Below are positions 38,125 to 47,226 of a DNA stretch of 64,000 nucleotides, piece by piece. This stretch comes from Mesorhizobium sp. Root554. GTDB lineage: Bacteria > Pseudomonadota > Alphaproteobacteria > Rhizobiales > Rhizobiaceae. The notes below the pieces were generated by a model, which saw only the letters and a list, made by a program, of their open reading frames with translations, ran no database searches and was not told the DNA's origin. A program made the position numbers and the translations under genes. Numbering within the stretch: position 1 is the first letter of the stretch; every line of letters starts with the position of its first letter. Where the stretch lies: the NCBI RefSeq assembly GCF_001427025.1, contig NZ_LMGA01000001.1:926455-990454 (forward strand), in the 5' to 3' direction.

Positions 38125-39330
38125 ATGTCCGCGAAACCCGCACTGGCTGGACAGCAAACTGAGCCGCTCACGCATGAAGCCGTGGCGGCTCGCATGGACG
38201 GACGCATCGCGTCCGTTGTGCCGGGCCGTTCGGAAGCGGTCCTGCCGTCGCCCTGCATCCAGAACCATGCCGCGAATTTGGCCCGGCTTGCCGACGGTTC
38301 GCTCGCCTGTGTCTGGTTCGGCGGCACGATGGAGGGCATGGGCGACATTTCCATCTATCTGTCGCGGCTGGCGGCGGGCTCGGATCGCTGGTCGGCGCCG
38401 GAAAAGCTCTCCGACGATCCGGACAAATCCGAGCAGAATCCGCTGCTGTTCACCGCGCCGGACCGCAAGGTCTGGCTGCTCTACACCTCGCAGACATCCG
38501 GCAACCAGGACGGCGCGGTGGTGAAGCGGCGTGTCTCGGCCGATGGCGGCAGGACGTTCGGGCCGGTCTCCACGCTTTGCGATGTCCCCGGCACCTTCGT
38601 GCGTCAGCCGATCGTCGTGAACAGCGCTGGCCACTGGCTGCTGCCGGTCTTCCGCTGCATCGGCATTCCGGGCACCCGCTGGACCGGCGACGCTGATACC
38701 GCCGCTGTGCTGATATCGAGTGACAGCGGCGAAAGCTGGACGATGCACGACGTGCCGGACAGCATCGGCGCTGTCCACATGAACATCGTGCCGCTCGGCG
38801 GCGACCGCATGGCGGCCTTCTACCGCAACCGTTTCGCCGAGCAGGTGCTGCGCAGCGAATCGCAGGATGGCGGTCGCAGCTGGAGTGCGCCGGAGCCTAC
38901 CGATCTGCCGAACAACAATTCTTCCGTGCAGGCGGTGGCGCTTGGGGATGGGCGCATCGCCATCGTCTACAACCATTCCAATGCCGGCATGTCGGACGCG
39001 CGACGGCTTTCGCTCTATGACGAGATCGAAGCGGACGGCGACGAGGCTCAAGCGCAGACCGCTGCCCGATTCGGCCCCGCCGCCATCTGGGGCGTGGCGC
39101 GCGCGCCCCTGAGCCTCGCGATCTCCGACGATGGCGGGCTGAGCTTTCCCGACCGCCGCGATCTGGAAACCGGCGACGGCTACTGCCTCAGCAACAATTC
39201 CAAAGACGGGTTGAACCGCGAGTTTTCCTATCCGTCCATCGTCGGGGAAGGCGGCACGCTGCACATCGCCTTCACCTATTACCGCCGCGCAATCAAATAC
39301 ATCCGCCTGGACCTGGAGCCGCGGCCATGA
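38125..39330 (+). CDS. Cytoplasmic BNR/sialidase-fold protein
   Basis: A 401-residue beta-propeller protein of the sialidase (BNR_2) superfamily. Four Asp-boxes of the form S-x-D-x-G-x-x-W/F are visible: SADGGRTF, SSDSGESW, SQDGGRSW and SDDGGLSF. No signal peptide is seen, so it should act in the cytoplasm on an imported glycoside. True sialidases have an Arg triad that I cannot confirm, and other members hydrolyse or lyse different acidic sugars, so sialidase activity should not be assumed. I chose the second ATG because GAGGA precedes it by seven bases. It overlaps the alcohol dehydrogenase gene by four bases. Confidence 0.83.
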   Translation: MSAKPALAGQQTEPLTHEAVAARMDGRIASVVPGRSEAVLPSPCIQNHAANLARLADGSLACVWFGGTMEGMGDISIYLSRLAAGSDRWSAPEKLSDDPDKSEQNPLLFTAPDRKVWLLYTSQTSGNQDGAVVKRRVSADGGRTFGPVSTLCDVPGTFVRQPIVVNSAGHWLLPVFRCIGIPGTRWTGDADTAAVLISSDSGESWTMHDVPDSIGAVHMNIVPLGGDRMAAFYRNRFAEQVLRSESQDGGRSWSAPEPTDLPNNNSSVQAVALGDGRIAIVYNHSNAGMSDARRLSLYDEIEADGDEAQAQTAARFGPAAIWGVARAPLSLAISDDGGLSFPDRRDLETGDGYCLSNNSKDGLNREFSYPSIVGEGGTLHIAFTYYRRAIKYIRLDLEPRP

Positions 39331-40457
39331 ACGACTTGAACACGCCGATCTCGCTGGTTCGGCCGCCGCTCATCGAGTTTGGCCCGGGCACCGCTTCACG
39401 GCTTTCCGGCTGGATTCGCGCGCGTGGTTTGCGCAAGGCGCTGGTGGTGGCGGACGCCTTCAATGCGCGCCGCATCGACACCCTCCAACTCGGCATCGAA
39501 ACCGTGGTGTTTGGGGACGTGCGGCCTGAGCCCGATCTGCCGAACCTCGAAGCGCTGATCGAAACGGCCGACCGAAGCGCCGCCGATCTCGTCATCGGCT
39601 TCGGCGGCGGCAGCGCCATGGATTTGGCCAAGCTCGCATCGGTCATGACCGGAACCGGACAGCGGCTCGCCGAGCTGGTCGGCGTCGGCAAGGCCGGCAA
39701 GCGCAAGATCGCGCTGGCGCAGGTGCCGACCACCTCCGGCACCGGCAGCGAGGCCGGCACGCGCGCGCTGGTGACAGACCCGGCGACGCAGGCAAAGCTT
39801 GCCGTCGAAAGCATGGAAATGCTGGCCGATATCGCCGTGATCGACCCGGCCTTGACGGTGACGGTGCCGCCCGCCGTCACCGCCGCCACCGGCGTCGATG
39901 CGATGGCGCATTGCGTCGAGGCCTACACCAGCAGGAAGGCGCATCCGCTGGTCGATCTCTATGCTCTCGAAGGCATTCGTCTGGTTGGCCGCTATCTCGC
40001 GCGCGCCGTCCGCGACGGCAGCGATATCGAGGCGCGGTCAGGCTTGTCGCTGGCCTCCCTCTATGGCGGCTTCTGCCTCGGTCCGGTCAACACGGCCGGC
40101 GGCCATGCGCTCGCCTATCCGCTCGGCACCCGCTGGCACATCGCCCACGGCGCCGCCAACGCGCTGATCTTCCCGCATGTGCTGGCCTTTAACGTGCCGG
40201 CTGCCGGCGACAAGACCGCGCGCATTATCGAGGCGCTGGGCCTGGGCGGAGCAGCGAACGGCCGGGATGTGCTGAAATCCACCTACGATTATTGCGGGTC
40301 GCTCGGCATCGAGATGCGGTTGTCTAAGCTCGGCGTGCCCGAATCCGATCTGGGCGTCATGGCCGACGATGCCTACGCCATCCGACGGCTTCTCGACAAC
40401 AATCCGCGCGATCTCACGCGGGAAGACATTCTGTCGATCTACCGGGCTGCTTATTGA
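39327..40457 (+). CDS. Iron-containing alcohol dehydrogenase
   Basis: A 376-residue group III dehydrogenase. The NAD-binding loop GFGGGSAMDLAK is at about 91-102, and metal ligands are expected in DAMAHCVEAYTS and in GGHALAYPLG/HIAHG, the family's iron-binding His set. Related enzymes include maleylacetate and lactaldehyde reductases. In this operon (pdxA2, aldolase, BNR protein) it probably oxidises a sugar alcohol or reduces an aldehyde from the aldolase step. The ATG overlaps the previous stop. The operon ends here, facing a lipoprotein gene 22 bases away. Confidence 0.87.
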   Translation: MNDLNTPISLVRPPLIEFGPGTASRLSGWIRARGLRKALVVADAFNARRIDTLQLGIETVVFGDVRPEPDLPNLEALIETADRSAADLVIGFGGGSAMDLAKLASVMTGTGQRLAELVGVGKAGKRKIALAQVPTTSGTGSEAGTRALVTDPATQAKLAVESMEMLADIAVIDPALTVTVPPAVTAATGVDAMAHCVEAYTSRKAHPLVDLYALEGIRLVGRYLARAVRDGSDIEARSGLSLASLYGGFCLGPVNTAGGHALAYPLGTRWHIAHGAANALIFPHVLAFNVPAAGDKTARIIEALGLGGAANGRDVLKSTYDYCGSLGIEMRLSKLGVPESDLGVMADDAYAIRRLLDNNPRDLTREDILSIYRAAY

Positions 40458-40478
40458 GCGCGGGGCGGACTGAAGCAG

Positions 40479-40808
40479 TCAGCACCTGCGCTTCCGGGCC
40501 TCGTGGATTGCTGCTTCTTCCGCCTGCAATCGTTCGATCCGCGCCGTTTGCCGACTGGTGACGGCGCCGACCGCGCGCGTTCCGCCGAGCAGCCAGTTTG
40601 GGACGGAAAGTTTCTCGACCTTGCCGCGGCTGATCGCGGTCTTGGAGAGGTCGGATGCCTTTTCCCCCATCGCGACATTGAGGTCCTCGCAGCTCATCGC
40701 CTCATATTGAGCCGTATCGACGCCGCCTGTGGCCACCGCCGAAGCGCATCCGCTGATCGCAGCCAGGCCGACAAGAAGAGCGGTCGCGCGGAGCGCTGGA
40801 ATCACCAT
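40479..40808 (-). CDS. Small lipoprotein of unknown function
   Basis: A 109-residue predicted lipoprotein. The signal peptide ends in the lipobox AAISGC, with the lipidated Cys at about residue 21. The mature part contains SCEDLNVAMGEKASDL and an Arg/Glu-rich helical tail, and it ends in Cys. Similar small lipoproteins occur across Phyllobacteriaceae without known function. It sits between two catabolic operons but is probably unrelated to them. A longer frame to 40868 has no leader-like N-terminus. Confidence 0.68.
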   Translation of the reverse strand: MVIPALRATALLVGLAAISGCASAVATGGVDTAQYEAMSCEDLNVAMGEKASDLSKTAISRGKVEKLSVPNWLLGGTRAVGAVTSRQTARIERLQAEEAAIHEARKRRC

Positions 40809-40896
40809 CGAAGGCCTCGCATAAGCTTTTCTGTCCCGCCACGGCCATGGTGGACAGGCAGGCTGCAAGTGTCAATTGCCGTTGCGTGTCAAAAGC

Positions 40897-41622
40897 CTAG
40901 CGGCCGGTCTTCTTGCGCCACGCGGCATAATCGGACTGCGCCTTGTCCGACGTCGGCGGATAGAGGCCGATGATCGCCGCGCCGTCCTTGACCTGTTCGA
41001 GCACGAAGTCTTCGAACGTTTCCATGCCGGTGCATTCTTTGGCGATCTCGTCAGCGAGATGCGCCGGGATCACCATGACGCCGTCGCCGTCGCCCACCAG
41101 CACGTCGCCGGGGAAGACCGCCGCGTCGCCGCAGGAAATCGGCACGTTGATGTCGAGCGCCTCATGCAGCGTCAGATTGGTTGGGGCGGACGGACGCTGG
41201 TGATAGGCCGGCATGTCGAGCTTGCCGATGCCCTCGGCATCGCGGAAGCCGCCATCCGAAACGATGCCGGCGCAGCCGCGCATGGCGAGCCGCGTCACCA
41301 GGATCGAGCCGGCGGAGGCGGCGCGCGGGTCCTTGCGGCTGTCCATGACCAGCACATGGCCGGGCGGGCAGGTTTCCACCGCGACGCGCTGTGGATGACC
41401 CGCGTTGCGGAATACTTCAATCGGGTTGCGGTCTTCACGCGCCGGAATGTAGCGCAGCGTGAATGCCTGGCCGACCATGTTGCGGCCCTTCCAGTTCACC
41501 GGCGAGACCCCCTGGATGAACTGGTTGCGCAGGCCGCGCTTGTAGAGCGCGGTGGCGACCGAAGCGGTTGAAACCTGCATCAGCAGGTCGAGGGTTTCGT
41601 CGCTCAGGGTAAAATCGGTCAT
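40897..41622 (-). CDS. RraA-family protein (HMG/CHA aldolase-like)
   Basis: A 241-residue protein of the RraA fold. The catalytic signature is RGCAGIVSDGGFRDAEG, with the Arg-Asp pair used by 4-hydroxy-4-methyl-2-oxoglutarate aldolases, preceded by GHVLVMDSRKDPRAASAG. In this operon it is more likely an aldolase or oxaloacetate-type decarboxylase acting on a keto-acid from the dehydratases than the RNase E regulator. It is the last gene of the twelve-gene module 3 operon, 45 bases after the IlvD/Edd gene. Confidence 0.83.
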   Translation of the reverse strand: MTDFTLSDETLDLLMQVSTASVATALYKRGLRNQFIQGVSPVNWKGRNMVGQAFTLRYIPAREDRNPIEVFRNAGHPQRVAVETCPPGHVLVMDSRKDPRAASAGSILVTRLAMRGCAGIVSDGGFRDAEGIGKLDMPAYHQRPSAPTNLTLHEALDINVPISCGDAAVFPGDVLVGDGDGVMVIPAHLADEIAKECTGMETFEDFVLEQVKDGAAIIGLYPPTSDKAQSDYAAWRKKTGR

Positions 41623-41667
41623 GGAAGCATCCTCGTATCGATCGCAGCCGGCTCGGGCCGGTATCGT

Positions 41668-43401
41668 TCAGAATATGACGGGCTCGCTCACCGGCGCGCC
41701 GAATTCCGCTTTCAGGAAATCGAAGTCGCAGCCCTTGTCGGCCTGTTCGATGTGTTTGGAGAACATGTAGCCGTAGCCGCGCTCGTAGCGCGGCGCGGGC
41801 GGCGTCCATGCAGCCCTGCGCGCCGTCAATTCCGCTTCGTCCACCAGCATGTTCAGGCTTCTGTTGGGAATATCGAGTTCGACCATGTCGCCATTGCGCA
41901 GCAGCGCCAGCGGGCCGCCGACAAAAGCTTCGGGGGCCACATGCAGCACGCAGGCGCCGAACGAAGTGCCCGACATGCGCGCATCGGAAAGCCGCACCAT
42001 GTCGCGCAGGCCGAGCTTCAGCAGCGCCTTGGGCATCGGGATCATGCCCCATTCAGGCATCCCCGGTCCGCCCTGCGGTCCGGCATTGCGCAGCACCAGC
42101 ACGGTGTCGGGCGTCATCGGATAATCAGGGTCGTCGATGATCTTTTTCAGTTCCGGATAGCTGTCGGCGATCAGCGCCGGCCCGGTGTGCCGGTGGAATT
42201 TCGGGTCGCACGCCGCCGGCTTGATCACCGCGCCATCCGGGCAGAGGTTGCCCTTCAGAACCGCCAGCGATCCCTCATGGTAGACCGGGTTCGACAGCGG
42301 GCGGATGACATCGTCGTTCCACAGCTTGGCCTGGTCCAGCCCGTCGGTCAGCGGCTTGCCGGTTACGGTGATGGCGGTATCGTCGAGCTTGTCGCCGAGC
42401 TGCTTCATCAGCGCGCGCAGGCCGCCGGCATAGTAGAAATCCTCCATCAGATAGGTCGTGCCGGAAGGCCTGATGTTGGCGATCACCGGCGTCGTGCGGC
42501 CGATGCGGTCGAGATCGTCGAGTTCCAGCGGAATGCCGGCACGGCGCGCCATGGCGATCAGATGGATGATCGCATTGGTCGAGCAGCCGGTCGCCATCGC
42601 CACGGTGACGGCGTTTTCCACCGCCGCCGGCGTCAGGATCTTGTTCGGCGTCAGGTCCTCCCACACCATCTCGACAATGCGGCGTCCGCATTGCGTCGAC
42701 ATGCGCTGGTGGCCGGCATCCGCGGCCGGGATCGAGGAGGCGCCGGGCAGGGTCAGGCCCATCGCCTCGGCGATGGCCGTCATGGTGCTGGCGGTGCCCA
42801 TCGTCATGCAGTGGCCGTAGGAGCGGGCGATGCCGCCTTCGATACCTTGCCACTCCTCCTTTGTGATGGTGCCGGCGCGCCGCTCGTCCCAATATTTGAA
42901 ACCGTCGGTGCCGGAGCCGAGATACTTCCCGGCGTAGTTGCCACGCAGCATCGGCCCCGCCGGCAGGAAGATGAAGGGCAGCCCCATCGTCGTCGCGCCC
43001 ATCACGAGGCCCGGCGTGGTCTTGTCGCAGCCGCCCATCAGCACCGCCCCATCGACGGGATGGCTGCGCAGCAGTTCCTCGGTCTCCATCGCCAGCATGT
43101 TGCGGTAGAGCATGGTGGTCGGCTTCACGAAGTTTTCCGACAGCGACAGCGCCGGCAGTTCCATCGGGAAGCCGCCGGCCTGCAATATGCCGCGCTTCAC
43201 CCACTCGACCCGGTCCTTGAAATGCATGTGGCAGGGCTGCGCATCCGACCAGGTGTTGATGACCGCGATGATCGGCCGGCCCTCCCAATCGACCGGATCG
43301 TAACCCATCTGCATGGTGCGCGAGCGGTGGCCGAAGGAGCGCTGGTCGTCCGGCACCATCCAGCGGGCGGATCGGAGGTCTTGGTAGCTTTTGCGGGTCA
43401 T
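41668..43401 (-). CDS. IlvD/Edd-family sugar acid dehydratase (module 3)
   Basis: A 577-residue Fe-S dehydratase of the IlvD/Edd family. The three cluster cysteines appear in SDAQPCHMHF, MGGCDKTTPG and YGHCMTMGTAS, and a C-terminal SDARMSGTSFG carries the base-bearing Ser region. The family removes water from aldonates such as arabinonate, xylonate or galactonate, or makes branched-chain keto acids. The setting with uronate dehydrogenase, lactonase and epimerase points to an aldonate or aldarate. It differs clearly from the 589-residue paralogue in module 4. Its ATG overlaps the epimerase stop by four bases. Confidence 0.86.
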   Translation of the reverse strand: MTRKSYQDLRSARWMVPDDQRSFGHRSRTMQMGYDPVDWEGRPIIAVINTWSDAQPCHMHFKDRVEWVKRGILQAGGFPMELPALSLSENFVKPTTMLYRNMLAMETEELLRSHPVDGAVLMGGCDKTTPGLVMGATTMGLPFIFLPAGPMLRGNYAGKYLGSGTDGFKYWDERRAGTITKEEWQGIEGGIARSYGHCMTMGTASTMTAIAEAMGLTLPGASSIPAADAGHQRMSTQCGRRIVEMVWEDLTPNKILTPAAVENAVTVAMATGCSTNAIIHLIAMARRAGIPLELDDLDRIGRTTPVIANIRPSGTTYLMEDFYYAGGLRALMKQLGDKLDDTAITVTGKPLTDGLDQAKLWNDDVIRPLSNPVYHEGSLAVLKGNLCPDGAVIKPAACDPKFHRHTGPALIADSYPELKKIIDDPDYPMTPDTVLVLRNAGPQGGPGMPEWGMIPMPKALLKLGLRDMVRLSDARMSGTSFGACVLHVAPEAFVGGPLALLRNGDMVELDIPNRSLNMLVDEAELTARRAAWTPPAPRYERGYGYMFSKHIEQADKGCDFDFLKAEFGAPVSEPVIF

Positions 43402-44306
43402 AGGCGTACCTCTGGAGAATTAGGCGCTTCGGTGACCGAAAGCGTCATCGTGCCGGACAGCATCTCGCCCGGCTGCAATACATCCATCGCGCAATCGGCG
43501 CCCAGTTCAGGGCGGTTGATCGCGTCGGGCAGATGGCTCACCGGCTCGGCGCAGACGATTGGCCGGTTATCGGGAACGAAGACATGGAGATGCCGCAGGG
43601 CGCCATCGGCGGTGAGAGTCAGCGAAGCCTGGTGTTCAGGCCAGCAAATGACCGCGCTGCGCGGGCTCCAGTTCTTGAAACACCCGTCGAACCAAGGATT
43701 CTGGCCAAGCGCGGCGGGGTGAGCCGGGTCGAATTCCGGGCGCTGCGTCAACGGCGCGACTGGCAGGCCGCGCGCATCGCGGGCATATACGCCGGCGGAG
43801 CGGAAGGCGAGGGTGGTCTGCGCGGTCTTGGGAAACCAGGGGTGCAGTCCGATGCCGAAGGGCATCGCGGCATTACCCTCGTTTCGAACTGAAATCGCTA
43901 CACGAATTCCGGCCTTGGAAAGACCGATTTCCTGCGTTGCCCGGTAACGATAGGGATTACCGTCTGCTTCGAATATCTGGGTCAGCACGACCCTGTCGCC
44001 GGTCTGCTCCCCCACCTGCCACGGTCGCTCGCGCGAAAAACCATGGACGGCCATGTCCTCCTCCGGATGATTCACCGGAAACTGGAATGTCTGGCCGCCG
44101 AAGCTGAAACGCCCGTGGTTGATACGGTTGGCGAACGGAATCATGGGGAAACAGCCCGCCCTGAAAGGCGCCAGCGCTTCGGTCCTCGGTTCAAGAACCG
44201 CTAGCGCGGTCCCGTCCGGGCGGGCCCATTCCGCCGTCAGGATCGCCCCGCCGACATCCGGGTCAATCCGCACCCGGTAGCCACTGCCTGAGAGATCCAC
44301 AATCAT
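43398..44306 (-). CDS. Aldose 1-epimerase family protein
   Basis: A 302-residue mutarotase-like protein. Family features are PFANRINHGRF, the His region VHGFSRERPW and a C-terminal base region MDVLQPGEML with a Glu. It interconverts sugar anomers, here probably to present the correct anomer of a hexuronate or hexose to the dehydrogenase encoded just upstream. It starts seven bases after the uronate dehydrogenase stop; longer in-frame versions overlap that gene. It is coupled downstream to the IlvD/Edd gene. Confidence 0.85.
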   Translation of the reverse strand: MIVDLSGSGYRVRIDPDVGGAILTAEWARPDGTALAVLEPRTEALAPFRAGCFPMIPFANRINHGRFSFGGQTFQFPVNHPEEDMAVHGFSRERPWQVGEQTGDRVVLTQIFEADGNPYRYRATQEIGLSKAGIRVAISVRNEGNAAMPFGIGLHPWFPKTAQTTLAFRSAGVYARDARGLPVAPLTQRPEFDPAHPAALGQNPWFDGCFKNWSPRSAVICWPEHQASLTLTADGALRHLHVFVPDNRPIVCAEPVSHLPDAINRPELGADCAMDVLQPGEMLSGTMTLSVTEAPNSPEVRL

Positions 44307-44313
44307 GACGGCC

Positions 44314-45096
44314 TCAATCGTTCCGCGAATAGCCGTCGGACGCGAATGCGCCGCCCTGGAAGCGTTGGGCGATGGCGTCGCCCGGCTCCGGCAGCCGCCC
44401 GAAACGGGATGCATCGTCCTGCGGCACGAAGCCGATGCGCGCCGCATCGTCTTCGCCCCACCAGGAGGCCGCATTCGCCGAGACGCCCCAGACGATCGCA
44501 TGGCCGGTTTCCGGGGCCTCGATAGCCGCGATCAGCAGCCGTTCGAGATCGTCATGCGAAAGCCATGTCGACAGATGCCGCGCCTCGGTTGGCGCGGGCA
44601 GGCACGAGCCTATCCGCACATGCACGCTTTCCAGCCCATGCTTGTCGAACATCATGCGGCCGAGCAGTTCGCCATAGGCCTTCGACAGGCCGTAATAGCC
44701 GTCCGGCCGCATCGGGTCACGGGTGTCGAGCGTACGGCCTCGTTCGTAGTAGCCGATGGCGTGGTTTGAGCTGGCGAAGATTACGCGCTGCCCGCCCTGG
44801 CGCGCCGCCTCGAAAATATGCGTCAGCCCGAGAATATTGGCTTCGATGACTGGACGGAATGGCTGCTCGGCGCTGATGCCGCCGAAATGGATGATTGCAT
44901 CGGCTCCGGCCACGATCCCGCTCACCACCGCCCCGTCAGCCAGATCGGCTTGAACGAACGAAGCGCCTTCGGGGATTGGATCGGGAAAAGGCTTCACATC
45001 GGAGAGCCGCAGCCGATAGCCAGCGGCGGTCAGGCGCGGCGCGACAACACGCCCCAGAGTGCCTGAAGCGCCAGTCAGAAGTATATGTTTTTGCAT
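44314..45096 (-). CDS. udh: Uronate dehydrogenase
   Basis: A 260-residue NAD-dependent SDR enzyme that oxidises D-galacturonate or D-glucuronate at C1 to the aldarolactone. The Rossmann loop GASGTLG lies at residues 8-14. The Udh-specific stretches ADAIIHFGGISAEQPF, FASSNHAIGYY, the catalytic YGLSK (Y-x-x-x-K intact), VRIGSCLPAP and RFQGGAF all match the Agrobacterium enzyme. It sits one base after the lactonase gene, the next enzyme in the pathway. This is the strongest clue that module 3 handles a hexuronate. Confidence 0.9.
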   Translation of the reverse strand: MQKHILLTGASGTLGRVVAPRLTAAGYRLRLSDVKPFPDPIPEGASFVQADLADGAVVSGIVAGADAIIHFGGISAEQPFRPVIEANILGLTHIFEAARQGGQRVIFASSNHAIGYYERGRTLDTRDPMRPDGYYGLSKAYGELLGRMMFDKHGLESVHVRIGSCLPAPTEARHLSTWLSHDDLERLLIAAIEAPETGHAIVWGVSANAASWWGEDDAARIGFVPQDDASRFGRLPEPGDAIAQRFQGGAFASDGYSRND

Positions 45097-45097
45097 C

Positions 45098-45976
45098 TCA
45101 AACGCCCCGCATACGCACGACCGGTGCGCCGGCGACGGGCGCCTCCGCCAGAAACACGCCGCCGGCCTGCGGCGCGGCTTCCAGCGCCGCTTCGTCGATC
45201 GCGCGGTGCGTTGTGACTGCAATTTGCCGCAGGCCGGGACCGCAGAAGCACGGCATGGTCGGCGTCGGCACTGGTAAAGGGTAGCGTTCGCGCAATTTTC
45301 CATCAGGCGTGATGCGGTTGAGGACGCCGGCGGAAACCCCGGCGCTCCAATAATCGCCTTCCGCATCGCAGGCGCCGCCATCGGGGCGGCCCGTCCCCTC
45401 GTCGAGATCATAGAGCCGCTTGCGGCCGCTAATACCACCGGTCGCGGCATCGAAATCGTAGTGATCGACCCACGGGCCGCGCGAATCGGTGTGGTACATG
45501 ACCGTGCCGTCGGCCGACCAGGCGAGACCGTTCGAGACGCAAAAACCCTCTGCCGCCACGGTGGCAGCGCCGTCCGCCGTCACGCGGTAAAGCTTGCCGA
45601 CGGGCTGGCGGTCGGGGCGCATATCCATGCTGCCGACCCAGAACGCGCCGTCCGGCCCGACCTTGCCGTCATTGAGGCGCGAGGTCTCGGCCTCGTCGTA
45701 GCCGGTCCACAAATCCCGGCGGTTTCCGGTCTCCGGGTCGAACACGATCACCTTGCGCTGGAGCGAGACGACAAGCGCGCCGCTTTCGCCAAGGCCGAGC
45801 GCGGTCACCGCGGTTTCGAATGGCCAGCGTCGGCGCAAGCCATCCTCGAGGCCGATCTCAAGCAGTTCGTGGCCGGGAATGTCGCAAACGAACAGCGTCC
45901 CGCGCCGCTCGTCCCAAACCGGGCTTTCCAGCAATTTGCCGCGGATGTCGGCGATGCAGCGGAACGGACCCATCAT
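45098..45976 (-). CDS. SMP-30/gluconolactonase-family lactonase
   Basis: A 292-residue six-bladed beta-propeller hydrolase. Metal and substrate residues expected in the family appear in LLESPVWDERRGTLF, VSNGLAWSADG and GRPDGGACDAEGDYW. It should open the aldarolactone made by Udh to a linear aldarate, or hydrolyse an aldonolactone. It overlaps the enolase-superfamily gene by four bases and precedes udh by one base. Confidence 0.88.
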   Translation of the reverse strand: MMGPFRCIADIRGKLLESPVWDERRGTLFVCDIPGHELLEIGLEDGLRRRWPFETAVTALGLGESGALVVSLQRKVIVFDPETGNRRDLWTGYDEAETSRLNDGKVGPDGAFWVGSMDMRPDRQPVGKLYRVTADGAATVAAEGFCVSNGLAWSADGTVMYHTDSRGPWVDHYDFDAATGGISGRKRLYDLDEGTGRPDGGACDAEGDYWSAGVSAGVLNRITPDGKLRERYPLPVPTPTMPCFCGPGLRQIAVTTHRAIDEAALEAAPQAGGVFLAEAPVAGAPVVRMRGV

Positions 45977-47172
45977 TCGGCTCCGGTGCTGCGACGGACG
46001 ACTTCCGGGTGGTCGAGCACAAAATCGGACAATTCGAGGCCGAGGCCCGCGCCTTCGAAGGGATGGATTTGTCCGTTTTCGATACGCGGCATGACGGTCA
46101 CCAGATCACGATACCATGAGGTGTAGTAGGCGCGCACCGATTCCTGGAAGACGGCGTTCGGCAGATTGAGCGACAGGTGGATCGAAGCCGCGAAGATAAC
46201 CGGCCCGGTGCAGTCGTGCGGCGCGACCGGGCGCTGGAAGGTTTCGGCCATGGTGGCGATCTTCTTGGCTTCCGACAGGCCGCCGCACCAGGAAACATCC
46301 AGCATCACGTAATCGGTGGCGTCGGCACGCAGCACGTCGAGGAACTGCGACCGCGTCGCCAGCGTCTCGCTCGCGCAGACGGGTATGCCCGCATGGCGCG
46401 CATAGATGGCGAGCGATTGCGGGTTGACCATCTTGACCGGGTCTTCCGCCCAGAACGGATCGAACTCGCGCAGGCCCCGCGCAATCGTCAGCGCCGATGT
46501 CAGGTCCCACATCGAGTGCAGCTCGACCATGACCTCCATCTGGTTGCCGACCGCGTCGCGGATCTGGCGGAACGGCACCAGCGCCTTGTCGAGGTCGCTG
46601 GCATGGATGAAGTTGCCGCCGTTCTGCACCGCGAAGGGGTCGAACGGCCATATCTTCATCGCGGTGATGCCTTCCGACAGAAGGCTTTGCGCGAGCGCGC
46701 CGGCGTCGCGATGGAAGGCAAGCTGGTCTTCGTACGGGCCTTCCTTGGCCTCTTCGGAATCGCCGATGTAACGGCGCGCCCCGCTCTTGTTGTAGGTATA
46801 GCCGGCGCAGGTGTTGTAGGTGCGGATCGACGGCCGCGACAGTCCGCCGAGGAGTTGATGGATCGGCTGGTTCACCGCCTTGCCGAATATGTCCCACAAG
46901 GCGACGTCGATGGCCGAGGCCGCGCGGATTTCCACGCCGGAAGACCGGAAACCCACGTAAGGCGACAGGAGCAGGCTGGAAATGCGGTCGATTTCGAGCG
47001 GGTTCTTGCCGACCAGCTGCGGCGCGATATCGCTGTGGATATAGGCTGCCACCGCATTGGCGCCGCGGAACGTCTCGCCAAGCCCGACGATGCCCTCGTC
47101 GGTATGCACCCGCACCCACAATATGTTGTTGAGGTGCGGAAGCTGGATGGTTTCGACGGCGGTGATCTTCAT
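45973..47172 (-). CDS. Enolase-superfamily enzyme (mandelate racemase/muconate lactonizing type)
   Basis: A 399-residue enzyme with the N-terminal capping domain (MKITAVETIQLPHL, VGLGETFRGANAVAAY) and a TIM barrel. Likely catalytic and metal residues are in MKIWPFDPF, MVELHSMWD, WAEDPVK, SETLATR and APHDCTGP. Members dehydrate aldonates and aldarates or cycloisomerise their lactones; the pattern here does not match galactarolactone cycloisomerase closely, so the reaction is open. Its place between the importer and the lactonase/udh pair suggests action on the imported acid or the aldarate. Confidence 0.84.
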   Translation of the reverse strand: MKITAVETIQLPHLNNILWVRVHTDEGIVGLGETFRGANAVAAYIHSDIAPQLVGKNPLEIDRISSLLLSPYVGFRSSGVEIRAASAIDVALWDIFGKAVNQPIHQLLGGLSRPSIRTYNTCAGYTYNKSGARRYIGDSEEAKEGPYEDQLAFHRDAGALAQSLLSEGITAMKIWPFDPFAVQNGGNFIHASDLDKALVPFRQIRDAVGNQMEVMVELHSMWDLTSALTIARGLREFDPFWAEDPVKMVNPQSLAIYARHAGIPVCASETLATRSQFLDVLRADATDYVMLDVSWCGGLSEAKKIATMAETFQRPVAPHDCTGPVIFAASIHLSLNLPNAVFQESVRAYYTSWYRDLVTVMPRIENGQIHPFEGAGLGLELSDFVLDHPEVVRRSTGAE

Positions 47173-47226
47173 GGAATTTTCCGTAGGCGTATGACGGGAG
47201 GAGGCGGCTGTCGCCGCGTCCAGCTA

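Noticed and set aside
38125..39330. Calling the BNR protein a sialidase with a sialic acid operon
   Set aside because: There is no signal peptide, no confirmed Arg triad, and no nanE, nanK or nagA/nagB neighbours, so sialic acid use is unsupported.
41752..43722. A 656-codon plus-strand open frame antisense to the IlvD/Edd and epimerase genes
   Set aside because: It mirrors the codon structure of real genes in GC-rich DNA, is rich in Arg/His/Gln, has no ribosome site or family motif, and the opposite strand encodes well-conserved enzymes.
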